Assembly: GCF_030867095.1 (NCBI RefSeq)
Contig: NC_081828.1
Location: 3,301,001 to 3,365,000 of the forward strand
DNA: 64,000 bases
Direction of reading: 5' to 3'
Origin: Alligator mississippiensis
Lineage: Eukaryota; Chordata; Crocodylia; Alligatoridae
Shown: positions 35,091 through 46,999 of the stretch, piece after piece
How the letters are laid out: each line of letters starts with the position of its first letter
Numbering within the stretch: position 1 is the stretch's first letter
Made by a program: the position numbers and the translations under genes
The notes under the pieces: generated by a model
Told to the model about the DNA's origin: nothing
Seen by the model: only the letters and a program-made list of their open reading frames with translations
The model's database searches: none

Positions 35091-35409
35091 CGGGATCCCC
35101 AGCTCTGCCTCTCCATCACACACGACTGCATCACCCTCGTGAAGGCCCGGAGATCGGCTTTGTGGATGGATAGCAGCTGCTTAGAGCCAAAACCCAAGCC
35201 AGGCCAAAACCCAAGCAAGATGCCCAATAATGCTCCTATGAAGGGAATGAGGCCAAGCCATGCACAAACTGACGAGACCGACAGCTCTTCGGGCCCTGCT
35301 CAGACAGCAATGTCTTCTCTCCAGGACAGAGGTTGCTCATTGCTGAGCAAGCGTCAGCACGAGAGCAGGGCCAGAGGGAGTTGATGGAAGAAAGGATCAA
35401 GCCCCTGTT

Positions 35410-36130
35410 TCAAACCTATAGAAGCATTTTTGCAAAGAAAAAAGGAGCACGTGCCAATATTTGCTTTTAAACCGCACATTTTTAGCCCCATTTTTTGCAT
35501 TGTTAACATTTCATTTCAAATTCCAGCTGAGAAATGTTTGCCTATCACTGTTCGTTACAGCCTTTCCTGGGCTCATAGGAGAGTAGGGGTACAAGGGTCC
35601 TTAGGGGGGTCACCTAGCCCAACCCCTTGCTCAAGGCAGGATCAAACCATCCTAGACACACGCATATCCCACCTATTCTCCGAACTGCAGGGACAACCTT
35701 CTCACACAATTACCAGCCACAAAGACTCTGTGAAAGTTCATTCTGGCCTATAACATTTTTCAAATGTGTTGTTTTGACTTGATTCAGAAAAGACGACTTT
35801 GTATTTTTTTGGATAAAAAATGATTCACATCCAAAAAACCCTTTTTGTGTTCAAGCCTTTCATTAAAACAAATGAATGGAGAATTTCAAATGACGCAACA
35901 TTTCCAAGTCATTCGCATTTTTGCAATGAAGAGAACTCCCGTGGTTTTATATTGCACCTTGGATGGACGCAGGTGGGTGGGTAAAAGATGCTTTTCTCAG
36001 AACAAACACGACAAGGTGAACATAGCTTGTAGGAAGATGGAAATCCCTGGCGTCACAGCGATACTGCCAGCTTTGCTCATGTTCGGCTCAGCTCCCAGAA
36101 CGCAGACGGAGTCAAAATACTTCTTAAAAA
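35410..36130. repeat. AT-rich unclassified repeat split by a CR1 fragment
   Basis: AT-rich arms at about 35410-35570 and 35750-35930 flank a CR1 tail (35575-35750, reverse: CTCATAGGAGAGTAGGGG, CCAACCCCTTGCTCAAGGCA). The arms share the same composition and AAATG/CATTT words, suggesting an older element into which CR1 inserted. No family recognised. Confidence 0.35.
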
Positions 36131-36699
36131 GCAGATGCTGGGCCTCATTTCCATGACAGCGACGTAATGAGGACTCAGTCAGGTGAACTCTGTGCCAGGG
36201 TGCAGGTGGGAAGAGATAACGAATATAAATGGGAAAAGAGTCAGCAGATTGCATACAATCGCAGTCGCTGATATTTGGCCTTGCCCCGAAATGATAACGC
36301 TGGATGACCTTCACTCCCCCAAGTCCGGTCCTGGCATAATCACATTGCTGCTGGTGATATAAAACCCACTTTCTTGAAGGCAGGCGATTACTACTAGAAG
36401 AGCTACGCGCTTGCCATGTTTGACCCGAAGTTTCGGCAAAACCCAGCAATATGGATTGCCCCCAGTCTCCCTCTTTGTAGGGGTCACCCATTTCACAATC
36501 AGCACCTGTTTTCTCCTGTAACCTGCCCAACAACCATGTCATACCGGTGGTGTTCCTGAAGGGGATTTGCAATCCAGCATCCCGCCACCCAAGGGGCGGC
36601 TGGGAATAGGGTCTGGGGGCCGTGACCACCCTGCAAGCGGTGTCTAACCTGGATGCAACCCCTTGCAATGCAAAGGGATGAAAATCCCCTGATGTGAGG

Positions 36700-36815
36700 G
36701 GCAGACAAGGTTCTTTGGGAAAACCTGATATCTTTGATTAGACCAACTAAAATAGTTGGAAAAAGTCTTCTTTGAAAGCTTTTGGGTACAAACACCCTTC
36801 TTCAGGCAGAGGAGG
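36700..36815 (-). mobile_element. Penelope-like terminal repeat, single arm
   Basis: On the minus strand it reads CCTGAAGAAGGGTGTTTGTA, CCCAAAAGC, CCAACTATTTTAGTTGGTCT and ACCTTGTCTGCC. The CTGAAGA core, a GGGT/ACCC stem and an AAAA/GAAA-type box are visible. Confidence 0.6.
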
Positions 36816-37244
36816 CATCTGCAATTGTTCACCCCCTGTGTTTTAGCAGGATGGGGCATTTCTTTTCAGTCCCTTAGAAACCCCCATGATAGCGCACGGA
36901 GCCGGCTGGGCCGTGCCCTCGGTGTCTGCTGTGTTATGCATCATTGCCGCTGTAAAGTGCGCGGTTGCAGGTGCTGTCCATCCCAAAGCAAGTGCAAAAA
37001 GCTTGTCAAGGTTTCTCTGGAAACTCGCCATCACTGGGGCCGTACCCAGGACCTGGCAGCGACCGGTGCCGTACCCAGAAACAAGAGCTCAGCAAATGTT
37101 TGCAGGCTGATAAAGGGACTTCTTACAGCTCTGGGACAAAAAGGGTGTGGGAAGGGAAGGCATCTCTCTTAGCAGGAGGTGACCCAGCTGGAGATTTATG
37201 CCCCTTTAAGTATGTGTTTTGGGGGTGTTTTTTTATGGAAAATT
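36816..37244. other. intergenic, no gene seen
   Basis: No landmark repeat or exon recognised. Confidence 0.5.
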
Positions 37245-37545
37245 TTTTGTATCCCAAATCAAATCAGCCAAATGAAGTCCAAATTCGTGTGAATCAGTCA
37301 AAAACCATATGTGGCCCTGCTCCTGGCAAGCATTCCCCACCTGGTCCTGGGGCTTCAGACACTTCCAAATCCTTCGGCAGGCATCCTACGTGCAGGCCCA
37401 AGCCTGGAGATTTGGGGTTCGGATGCCCCCACGTTTCATTTGCCCTCAGCCATACGGCCCCAGGAGCAAGCTAGGGGGGAGTCTCCCATTTCCATAAAGT
37501 CGGTGTGTGTTTCCCTGGAAGGCATTTGTCTGGACAGCGACAGAA
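37245..37545 (+). repeat. unnamed dispersed repeat R2, copy 2
   Basis: Second copy of the 27255 repeat: CAAATCAGCCAAATG, CTTCCAAATCC, GGCAGGCATCCTACGTGCA, GGATGCCCCCAC and TTTCATTTGCC in the same order. Confidence 0.6.
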
Positions 37546-38026
37546 GCCTGCTCCTGGGCGGCAGGGACCTCTGCCACTCACTCCCCGCACAACCTTGGGA
37601 GAGTCACTTAACTCCCACATATCCCAGGCTCCCGGCAGCGTCCTTCCTCCATCCCAGAGTGGAAGGGAGACACCTCAGCATCCTTGACTGGGATCTGATA
37701 GTTATCCAGGAGCATTTCCATCTCAACAGCACTCGCAGGCCCACCAAGTCAGTCCCTGATGTGCTAGGGGCTGCACACGCATCGCAGGGAAAGATATGCT
37801 AAAGCCCCCCAAAGGATTTAGCAATGCACGACACGTTCCCTTTCAGTGGGATGTGGGCCCATCTCCCACAGAGTAAATGATGGATCCGAATCCAGCTCCT
37901 AGTCTAGCAGTGAATTCTGGGTCTCCACACTTGAAAGGGGTCAGACCACACTGGTTAGGATCACCTGGAGCACAGGCCTAGTCTCGGTCTGACCCCTGCT
38001 CAAGCCAGTAGAACAGCTCTCCCTGG

Positions 38027-38298
38027 GTGTGTCTACACGTGCACATTACTGCACAGTAGCCGAAATGACTGTGCAGTACGGGCATGCATCTACATGTGCA
38101 CACCCATACTGCGCAGTAAATATGGCGACTTACACTGCCTTGAGTGTAACTTTGATACCTGCATCATACAGGTATCAAATCTATGCCTGCTTAGGTACTG
38201 CGCAGTAATGCACATGTAGACGCCTTACTGTGCAGTAACACTGTGTGCGTGGACTGACTTGGGACTAACTTTAGACCCAAGTTAGTCCACACACAGCG
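38027..38298. mobile_element. foldback/MITE-like DNA element with two hairpins
   Basis: The ends at 38027-38058 and 38194-38224 are near-perfect inverted repeats (GTCTACACGTGCAC... and ...GCACATGTAGAC). ACTGCRCAGTAA words recur five times. The middle has a perfect 11-base hairpin (38151-38161 with 38169-38179, TTTGATACCTG/CAGGTATCAAA). A second long hairpin follows at about 38242-38298. No transposase frame is present, so it would be non-autonomous. A related piece lies at 40153-40245. Confidence 0.65.
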
Positions 38299-38999
38299 TT
38301 AAAGTGCTTTAATGCCTGCACGTTGTTACCTGTCAGCTCTGTTCCTGAGGGAGTCCTGGCACCCAGCTTGCTGGACTTACAAAGGACTTTTTGTATCCAC
38401 CCCCGCCCCGCCACCCCCCCTCCATTTTACCACACCTAAGCAGACGACAAGTTTAATAGGCATCTCGGGCCGTCCATTTCCCGGTCCCAGTATGGGAAGC
38501 CTATTTAAACTTGATTAACCAAAACTCGGTTGCCAGGTTAGGGCATGCCGAGGCAGGAGACCGAGTCACAGGGGGTACGGGCGACATTTGAACAATGGCT
38601 CAGGGTTCATCACAACGTCCAGCCCGTGGGAGCCCTGACCACGAATGCTGTCATACTTTTCCCGGGCTGACTGATGGAAGTCCTCCCTGCAAAGTTTATG
38701 AACACTACAAGTAATCCATCCCCTTAAGTCTGTTAAAAGACTACAGTAAGATCTGAAAGTCAAGCTAAACTGAGGCTTATTCACAACAGGGGAAATACAA
38801 AAAACCCTGATGCTGACTTCACGGTGCAAGCATCGCTAGGCCACCTGAGAAGCCCTTCCAGTACATCTTCTATATTCATAATCATTTCACGCTGGCTCCT
38901 AGGTGTCTGGTTACTCCTTAAAACTGGATGGTTTTCCTGGGTGTTAATCAGTTTCTTGAGACGTTCCAAACCTTGTCATTGAAAAAGGTCATTCATTTC

Positions 39000-40130
39000 A
39001 ATTGAAATGTTTTATATCAGGATTTTCCCTGTTGATGATGGCTTGGGGCCCTCTTGATTTACACAGTTAAAAGAATGCTTGGAAGAGGCTGGACTAAAGG
39101 TATAAGAAAGCTGTAAAGCAGCAAACAGTGTGCTTCCAGAGGGAGAAATCTCTCTGACGCCGTCTGCTGTTGTGCTCGAGAAGCTGGGAGAAACAGATCC
39201 TCTCTCTCCGTTGCCTGTTTAACCTTCAAGGATCGTGCTGGCAACTTTGCCTGTCGACAACACGCCCGAGTGCCTTGAAATGATGAGATCTCAGCGCTCG
39301 CTCTCTCTTTCTCTTTTCCTCTCTATGCATAGCTTTATGAACCTGAATTTTATTAGTTAAGCTTGAGCTACGTTTCCCCAAATATTCAAATGAGCCATGG
39401 TAATATTGCAAATGTTCTTGTTTGTTTTTCCTTGCATGGCTATTATCCATATACTTAACAATAAATAACTTTTATAGTCAAATTGGTGCTAACTGAGTGT
39501 ATTTTTACTCCCCTACTTCCCCTTCCCCATGTTTTTACTCCTCTACTTCCCCTTCTCCCCTTGCTCTGCAGCAACACCTCTTTTACCTAAGTCAAAGAGC
39601 CCTGTGAATCCCCAAAATACCATAGGGCTGGCTCATCAAAAGGCTACCGCTACTAGGACAGTTAGGGCAAAAGATTGGGATATGCTGAGTTTGAGACACG
39701 TAAGGGGATCAGTTTGTATAGGCTGATTGACCCCGTTTGGCTCAGACGTGCTCTAATGAACTGAATGCTGGCCCATGAGGGTGTCAGCTGATGCAGAGGT
39801 ATTTTGTTCACCTGCGTGCTTGTGTCTGAGTGCGTTTTATTGTTACCTTGATGCACTGATTCCTGGCACATGAGGGTGTCAGCCTGTCCATGCTGATCAA
39901 CCCGGCTGGGTCAGGTGTGTCACGTTAATTTGTGTGTGTCTGTGTGTATTTGACTGATTCGGTGGCTGGAGGAACCCAGCCCCACTGAAACCGAGTCCTG
40001 CAAGATAGCTCCATCGGGGGCGAGGACTTGCAGAAGGGAGAGATACAGCTCCGTATAGAAGCACAACCAGCCCATTGGTAGAATTACAGAGACCCTAGAA
40101 ACGTATCCCTAATAAATGAGCATGCCCCAA
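39000..40130 (+). repeat. unclassified interspersed repeat region, possibly LTR-derived
   Basis: The segment has AATAAA signals at about 39461 and 40109 and a near-tandem pair around CATGAGGGTGTCAGC at about 39775 and 39868. It also has a short direct repeat of CTACTTCCCCTTC. Its general look recalls retroviral LTR and leader DNA, but I could not define ends or a family. Confidence 0.25.
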
Positions 40131-40152
40131 AGCGATGGGCAAATCTGGTAAC

Positions 40153-40245
40153 AACGTGTAGACGCTGGCCTGCTCCCGCTTAGTGCACAGTAATTTACTA
40201 TGCAGTAAATTTAAGATGGCATAAATGCATGCATGGATAGATACA
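40153..40245. mobile_element. partial MITE related to 38027
   Basis: GTGTAGACGC, GTGCACAGTAATTTACTATG and CAGTAAATTTAAGATGGC repeat the words of the foldback element 2 kb to the left. Only one end is recognisable. Confidence 0.45.
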
Positions 40246-40254
40246 CCCAACTGG

Positions 40255-41364
40255 AACAAGATTAGGAGTGGCTCACTTTAGTCCTGCCTCCATGCTAAGC
40301 TCAATATAGCTCTCCAGCACACTTCAGCCCTGGTCTGCCTGACACCCCTTCCCCCAAAATCCTTTTGTTGGGCCTCTGGGGTATCTCAGCACCCCCTGGT
40401 ATGTTCATCCCCCGCCCCACACATCTCCACTGATGCACTTCGGTCCTGTTGTGCAGGGTTATGATTCAGTCCTGCACAGAGGACCCGTCACACCTACTAA
40501 AGGCTGAAGCCAGCAATGAATTCAGGCCTTCACTGATGAAAGGTGAAGAACACCTCCTGTCATGTCTGCAAGGGCGGTGGAGAAATGCCATCAGAAACTT
40601 TCTGACCGCTCAGTCTATTGCAACTCTCAGCAAACCTGGGAGGGAACCCTTGCACTCTCACTGAGCCCGAGCTGCCCTGGACACCGCGGTCTTACGCAGC
40701 ACAACGATAAGCGTGATTGCCTGAAAACTTTCTGTTGGGTTTTGATCCAGACAGATAATGACGGTAGGACGGAGGCTGGATGGAGAAAGTATGGTGCATG
40801 GGGTGAGGCTCCATCTGCTCGGTTTATAATTAAGCCAGAAAAGGTTACTAATTAAGATTAACCAGGTTGTAGATTGCAGGAATAGAACACAGCAACTATA
40901 AACACAACGGGTCTAGCAATTGGCTTTAAACATTAATGGATGCCAGGAGAAGGGCACGCCAATGAACATGATTGCTAATAGCATAGACTCGTGGCAACAG
41001 GATAATCCACCCACACATGGCCTTGAAACCGAAGGCCAGCAATTAATTCCCAGTTGCGAAAGAAGGGTAGTGGCTAGGACGCCAGGAATGAAGGGAGTGG
41101 AAAAAGAAAAACACTTGCATAACTTTTCCTTGCCAAAGGATCCTAAAGCACCTTCATTAGCAGGTAGGAAGGACAATTTTAACCTCAGCTGATTTCACAT
41201 GAACTTGGATCTGGCCACGTGGTGCCAGCTGAAGGAGGTCAATGTGCTAAGACTGGAGAGAGTGGGAACAATAAAGAATGGAAAATTAGAAAGTCTCCAA
41301 CTCCTGAAGTCTTTGGATAGGGGTTGGAGGCCTTTCTGGGAGAGTGGCTTCAGAGGCCGTAACG
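40255..41364. other. intergenic, no gene seen
   Basis: No repeat family or exon recognised. Confidence 0.5.
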
Positions 41365-41440
41365 TGCTTTTTGTGATATCATCTATTGGACCAACTGGGA
41401 GAGTCGGAGGACAGACGTTCGGGCCCAACGCCCCTTCTTC
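41365..41440 (-). mobile_element. diverged Penelope-like terminal repeat fragment
   Basis: GTGATATCATCTATTGGACC, AACTGGGAGAG and CGCCCCTTCTTCAGGC fit the outline of the other arms in reverse, with more divergence. Confidence 0.45.
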
Positions 41441-42062
41441 AGGCCCATCACTACTGCGATGCTCCGGCCATTTTGCAGAAATCTGTTCATTAGACTTGCT
41501 GCTGGGCTGGGTAGCGGTGGAAGTGGAGGATGTTTTGTGGCCTGTGTTGCAGGAGACATTGGGTTTGTGGAGATGAGGAAACGTGGGGTTACCTGGGACG
41601 GAGATGTGGGGGAGGAGGGCAGAGGAGGAAGCGCAGGACTTCTGTGGACATTGAGTTGGGTGGCAGTCGTGCTGCTGACAGGGGACAAATGTCTGTTTTG
41701 GGGCATTGGTATCTTTAGATGTCAAATCTGTTGTTTGATGGGTTGGATTCAGTAAGAAAAAAATAATAATGAAGGCTCTATAACGAGTTTTGGCCACATG
41801 CCTCCCTCCCCACAAACAATAAAACTTCCAGCTCTGATGCTCTCTGCTATGAACATCCCAAAGTGTTGATAAAACCAGTCATTTGACACCTTTTCAGCCG
41901 GTCCTGGAATAGAAGTGGTGAAATCATGAGGGACGCGTGTTCCCCCCTCCCATGCATTTCCCCCCCATTCTCACACCACAACTTTTTGATTTAAAAAAAT
42001 GGTCAAGAATAAAAAACATGGTCTCCCGCGCAGCTCAGGACTCCAGCCCAGTCATTCATGAT

Positions 42063-42844
42063 TGTTAGACCCTGACTCCATGCAGCAGTGCCTAACGACT
42101 AGGGAGATGACGATCCAATTGCCCCTGGATCCTGTTACTCATTAGCCAGAGCAAGCGGGGAGCAAACACCAGCGCACATTACCCACAACAGCTTTATTCA
42201 CAATGGAGACAGCTTCGGGCGAGCTCCCAAAAAACCAACAAACCGGGGAGCTGCCCTGAACAATAGTTTTTTCCCACATTTATACACTTTGGTTTATACT
42301 CATTACCATTTATTTCACTCTCACACCTCCTTTGGTTCCACCTATTTCTCGTCCCATCTCAGGCTCCGCCTCTGTTTACTGCTTGCTTCATTAGCATGGA
42401 ATTGCCTATGCATTTCCTTCATTTACATGTCTTTTTCCTATGAGCGCATGTCTAAGACCTTGACTTTTCTTCTTCGGTCAATGGACGGACTTTGACCAAA
42501 ACCTGAAGGCTTCTGGAGGCTTCTTCACCAATCACCATTCACCTTTTCACATACGTTCATCTCGGATTCTGTTACCAATGATGTGTTGTTTTTCACATTC
42601 CTGCCTGGTTTTCTGTCTCAGGTTGTACCATCTTCCACCTTCCTAAAACTTTACCTCGTTTACAGCACGCAGACTCAGTTGAAAATGGTTGACACAGTTA
42701 AGATGGTTACTTAGCATAAGCAAACGGCTGTTTTAGATATCATTGTGCCTCGTGGTTAGCAGCTTTTGCTAGGCCACAGGTTAAAGCCTTGTTCCAGATA
42801 CAGATTCAATTCTCCCCGAAAATCCACATAGTGTTACCCTAACA
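42063..42844 (-). mobile_element. solo LTR of an endogenous retrovirus-like element
   Basis: The 782-base segment is bounded by TGTTAG and CTAACA, the inverted ends expected of an LTR. Read on the minus strand it has a TATAAATG promoter word and, further on, a GAATAAAGCTG polyadenylation signal in the usual LTR order. No internal retroviral region adjoins either side, so it looks like a solo LTR left by recombination. A clear target-site duplication is not visible. Family cannot be named from sequence alone. The age is unclear, but the inverted ends are intact. Confidence 0.7.
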
Positions 42845-42900
42845 ATGGCCACCAGCTAGGCCCAGAGGGCTCAGTGCATCATCTAGGAGACCTTGGCAGG

Positions 42901-43035
42901 AATGCCAGATTAGCATGGAGGGAAGTCAATGCTGGATTAGCACAGAGGAAAATCAATGCCAGATTAACAGAGAGAGAAATCAATGCCAGATTAGCACGGA
43001 GGGAAATCGATGCCAGATTAGCATGGGGGGTAGTC
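42901..43035 (+). repeat. 27-bp minisatellite, five tandem units
   Basis: Five consecutive 27-base units start AATGCCAGATTAGCA. Units are about 80-90 per cent alike. Because 27 is a multiple of three, the array reads as a nine-residue peptide repeat (NARLARREI type) in one frame, but no gene context supports translation. Confidence 0.9.
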
Positions 43036-43320
43036 ACCAGGGGGGGTGAAGTGAGTCAGGAGTCACGGCTCCATTTACATACAAGACCGAGACACAGCTT
43101 GAGGAACAACCTCAATCCTCTTGCTCTGGAGCCTGGGTCCTGGCTACACAGGACCTTCCCCAGCGAGTCTGGTTGAGCGATGTAGTGCCCCTCTCTCTCT
43201 GGACATGCATTCTGGGCATCTAAATAGCATCTCAATTCAATTTGCCTTAACCCCTTTCTCATGCAAACAAAGCTAAGGTCCTGTTCATATAGTAAAACAG
43301 GAGCATGCACAGAAGTCATG

Positions 43321-44550
43321 GACTCACAGAATCACAGACAATGAGGGTTGAAGGAAGCTCAGGAGGTCACATCTAGTCCAACCCCCTGCTCCAAGCAGGA
43401 CCAGCCCCAACTCCATCATCCCAGCCAGGGCTTTGTCTCCCTGGGTCTTAAACACCTCCAAGGATGGAGACTGCACCACCTCTCTGGGTAGCCTGTTCCA
43501 GTGTTTTACTACCCTCCTGGTGAGAAAGTTTTTCCTAATATCCAACCTCAACTTTCCTTGCTGCAGCTTGAGCCCATTGCTCCTTGTCCTGTCATCTGCC
43601 CCCACTGAGACCAGCCCAGCTCCGTCCTCTTTGCAACCCCCGGCAGGGAGGTGAAGGCTGCTATTCAATCCCCCTTGGTCTTCTCTCCTCCAGACTAAAT
43701 AAACCCAGTTCCCTCAGCATCTCCTCAGAAGTCCTGTCCCCCAGCCCCTATTTTTGTTGCCCTCTGCAGGACTCTCTCCAATGTGTGCACATCCTTTCTG
43801 TAGTGTGGGGCCACGACTGGACCCAGGACTCCAGATGTGGCTCCCCAGTGCAGAATAGAGGGGAAGGATCACTGCCCTCGATCTGCTGGCAGCGCTCCTG
43901 TCGATGCAGCCCAGGATGCTGTTACCCTTTTTTGCACCAAGGGCACATTGCTGGCTCCTGTTCAGTGTCTTGTCCCCTGTCCCCCCAGGTCCTTGTCTGC
44001 AGAGCTGCTGCCCAGCCCGTCAGTCCCAGCCTGCACCGGTGCATGGGATCACTCCCTCCTAACTGCAGGACTTTGCACTTGTCCTTGTTGAACCTCATGG
44101 GATGTCTTTTGGTCCAATCCTCCAATTTGTCTAAGTCTCTCTGAATCCTTGCCCTACCCTCCAGCGTATCCACCGCTCTCCCACCTTGGTGTCATCTGCA
44201 GACTTGCTGAGGGCGTGCTCCATCCCATCATCCAGGTCGTTGATAAAGACATTGAACAAAACCGGCCCCAGTCTCATCACCAGTATCAGTTCACCCCCTA
44301 GGATAGATGGGGAATTCTTCTGTGGAAACAAAGCCTTTCTTTGCAGGCTGGGAGGGGAAGTAGAGATGAAGCGACTTTTGCAAGGAGCCCGTGAAACAAA
44401 GGGCACTGGATTCAAGACAACGGGAACGTCCAGCCTTGCCCACAACCAGGAAGGGCAGAGGCCAGTGCCAAAGAACAAAAATTCTGCAGAGTTTCCCACT
44501 TTGCAAAGCTCGAGTTCAGGCTGACAGCGTCTCAAGTCCGAGTTCCTCAT
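43321..44550 (-). mobile_element. CR1 LINE fragment with 3' UTR and part of the reverse transcriptase
   Basis: The longest CR1 copy here, reverse-oriented. From the 3' end at 43321 it has the tail (CACAGAATCACAGACAATGA), the 3' UTR with CATTGCTCCTTGTCCTGTCA, and then the C-terminal part of the ORF2 protein. That part includes [23 protein letters not shown] (44100-43990) and [15 protein letters not shown] with SADDTK (about 44290-44180), the catalytic ADD box of CR1 reverse transcriptase. The 5' part is missing and the frame is interrupted between these blocks, so it is not mobile. The boundary near 44290-44550 is uncertain. Confidence 0.85.
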
Positions 44551-46189
44551 CTAGCCGTTGTTTGAACACCAAATGCAGGAACTTGGCCTGAAAATCAGCA
44601 GCTCATACAGATGGCCCTTTGTGACAGGCAGTAACCCTGGAAAGGACACCAGCTTGTCAAACTGGACCGGCATCACGGCAGCGATTTTGCTTCCTCTCAC
44701 AATAGGTTTCCAATGTGGCACCGCAGAGTTGGGCACTGCTGGGAGGAGGGCAGTGCTCAGCTCTGCCCCAGGGAGAAGGGGTGAAGAGGCTTCACGGCCC
44801 CGGCCCCGGCAGGGATGAGTGCATCCCCCTTGGTGGGCAGCCATAGCGATCTCGTGACAATCTCAGGATGATTGTGAATATATCCCCAACATTTGTGGTT
44901 TGGGGGGGTGGGGAAGAAAGAGGGTAGGGAGGACACTTCATCATCCAGAAGTGAGCAGAAAAAGAAGCCACTTTACCTGAACACGGCTCTTGGATTATGC
45001 ACTAGAGAGGTGAACAGCCCTTGAAGTTTGCAGCATTTTTGTCTAAGGACTTGGAGTCCAGCATTTGGAGCCGCCTTGCCTGACCGATACCGTACATACC
45101 TCCCTAGGGCGGCAGCCGCACCTCTTGGTGGAAACCACGCTGGGTTGCTGGTGGGTCTTTGCCACGTCCTTGAGTAGAGAGGACTCCCCAGCGTGATTTG
45201 CAGCTATGCGGTGGTGCTCACTGGCATGGCAGTGCGGGGCAGGGCAAGAGGGGATGGGATACCCTGCCACGCACACACTCACCCTGACCCACCGCCGCTC
45301 CCTGGAAGTATCTGTGCAAAGCAGCCTCATGTCCGGTGAACATGGGGAGTACTTTCCAGGTACAGGAATCGTGCTCGTAGCACAGACCTAGAGACCTTTG
45401 AGGGTGAAGGGCAAAGGAAGGCTGTGGCTATATGGCTGCAGCTCTCCCTGGCATCGCAGGGATGTCTGGGGAGGAAGACATAGATCCTGCACCTCCTCCT
45501 GTATCCCTGGTGTGCACACAGCAGGACTTTGCATCATGGTAAAAAGGCTCCTCTCCATAGAAAATCAAGCTGTACGGGTAAGAGTGGGGTCTTACCAGTA
45601 TAAACCATGTCCACACTGGACAGGGCCCCACTTCGGTTTCTACATATGACTGGAGGCTCGTCTCCACACTTCACTGTGCTGGCACAGCCCCAGCAATACA
45701 GCTGTGCTTGTGAGGAAGCCCTGGCGTGGGAACCTCTGTGCTTGTTCCTCTATAGCAGGACCATGGCCTGATCCAGCCCACAGAGCCCCATAGTCCTCTT
45801 CCTGCGCTGGATCATCCCCGTGCACGGTGCCCAGGACATGCAGTGCCCATAGCACTTGCTCAGGCTGGGCCTGGGCTGCATTGCACACAGTGCCCGCTCG
45901 GGCCAGCATCCCAGACCGGTCCCAGGGGTGCCAGCTGTGCTGGATCACGGAGGTGGGTGGGTGGGTGGGGTCCCTGAACCCGATCCAGCCTGTGGACCAG
46001 CCCCCTGCAGCACTCACCTGGATGAGTTTGACACCCCTGCTCTGCAGGGAGCCGTAGGAGCTAGACCAGAACAAGGCAAGAGAGACCAGTGTGACTGCAC
46101 GGATACTGGGAGCTGTTTGGGGACTGGCATATAGCGTAGGTGAGTTGCAGGGCAGCCCTGCCAAAGTGAATGCACTTGCTCTGCTTTTC
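44551..46189. other. intergenic, no gene seen
   Basis: No supportable exon or known repeat. Moderately GC-rich. Confidence 0.5.
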
Positions 46190-46300
46190 TTTTATTAGAC
46201 CAACTAGACTTTTGCAAAAAAAAAAAAAAAAGCCTTTAATTGCAGGATTTGGGGCACAAGCACCCTTCTTTACCCTTTTGCTCTGAGCCTAATCTGCATA
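46190..46300 (-). mobile_element. Penelope-like terminal repeat, minus arm
   Basis: TTTTATTAGACCAACTAGAC, a 16-base A-run and GGGGCACAAGCACCCTTCTT form the reverse complement of the plus arm that begins 45-50 bases to the right. Confidence 0.65.
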
Positions 46301-46344
46301 TAAAACGAACCGTTCCAAACAGGAGATCTTACCACACTTTCCAC

Positions 46345-46570
46345 TCTCCTATGAAATATGAACTTTCATTTCTACCCAGGAAAACTTGTACAAACTTGTA
46401 CAATCTTCTACAAGCCTGAAGAAGGATGCTTGTGCCCGAAAGCTTGCAATATCCGAACTTTCTTTGCAAAAATCTAGTTGGTCTAATAAAAGATAACTTC
46501 TCTACCACGAGTCCTGATTGCTCTGGCCTCTAGACAAATACGACTACAACCTGGATACCCGTTCTGCTGT
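46345..46570 (+). mobile_element. Penelope-like terminal repeat, plus arm
   Basis: CCTATGAAATATGAACTTTC, GCCTGAAGAAGGATGCTTGT, GCCCGAAAGCTTGCAA, TAGTTGGTCTAATAAAAGAT and CTACAACCTGGATACCC. With the minus arm at 46190 it makes a head-to-head pair. The same order of words recurs at 47000-47216. Confidence 0.7.
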
Positions 46571-46999
46571 GGAAGCTGAGCAGATGTAGGCCTGGAGAGC
46601 CAGTTTCCCACTGAGTTCAGGGCACGTCTACAGCACTTCTTTGGTGCTCATGGGGGGAAGATGCTCTCAGGCGTCCCCTTCTCTCTCACAGAGGATGTGG
46701 GAAAAGCTGCTGCAGGATGTGAAGGGACTCAGGGCCCAGGCAAGCCCAGGCCACGCTCCCAGGAGCAGTGACAAGGGCACTGGCCAGTGCCAGGTAGGAC
46801 GTGGCCATGCCCTTGACCCGCTGCCCCCATCTTATCTCGAGACTGGCTGGGAGCTTCTGGGTGTTTCTAAGCTGTGCAGCGATTTCTGCCCTCCCTTATC
46901 TCCCTCCTGCTGCCCTAATGAACATTAAACCAATACCTAATGAACAATAATACCAGCTATGAACGGAGCGCCCGGAGGAGTTTTCCATCTATTGATTCC

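Noticed and set aside
39000-40130. A second complete LTR
   Set aside because: Polyadenylation-type words are present but I could not find paired TG/CA ends, so it is kept only as a low-confidence repeat region.
42874-43176. Nine-residue repeat protein from the 27-bp minisatellite
   Set aside because: The frame follows from a unit length divisible by three. There is no promoter, splice or homology support.
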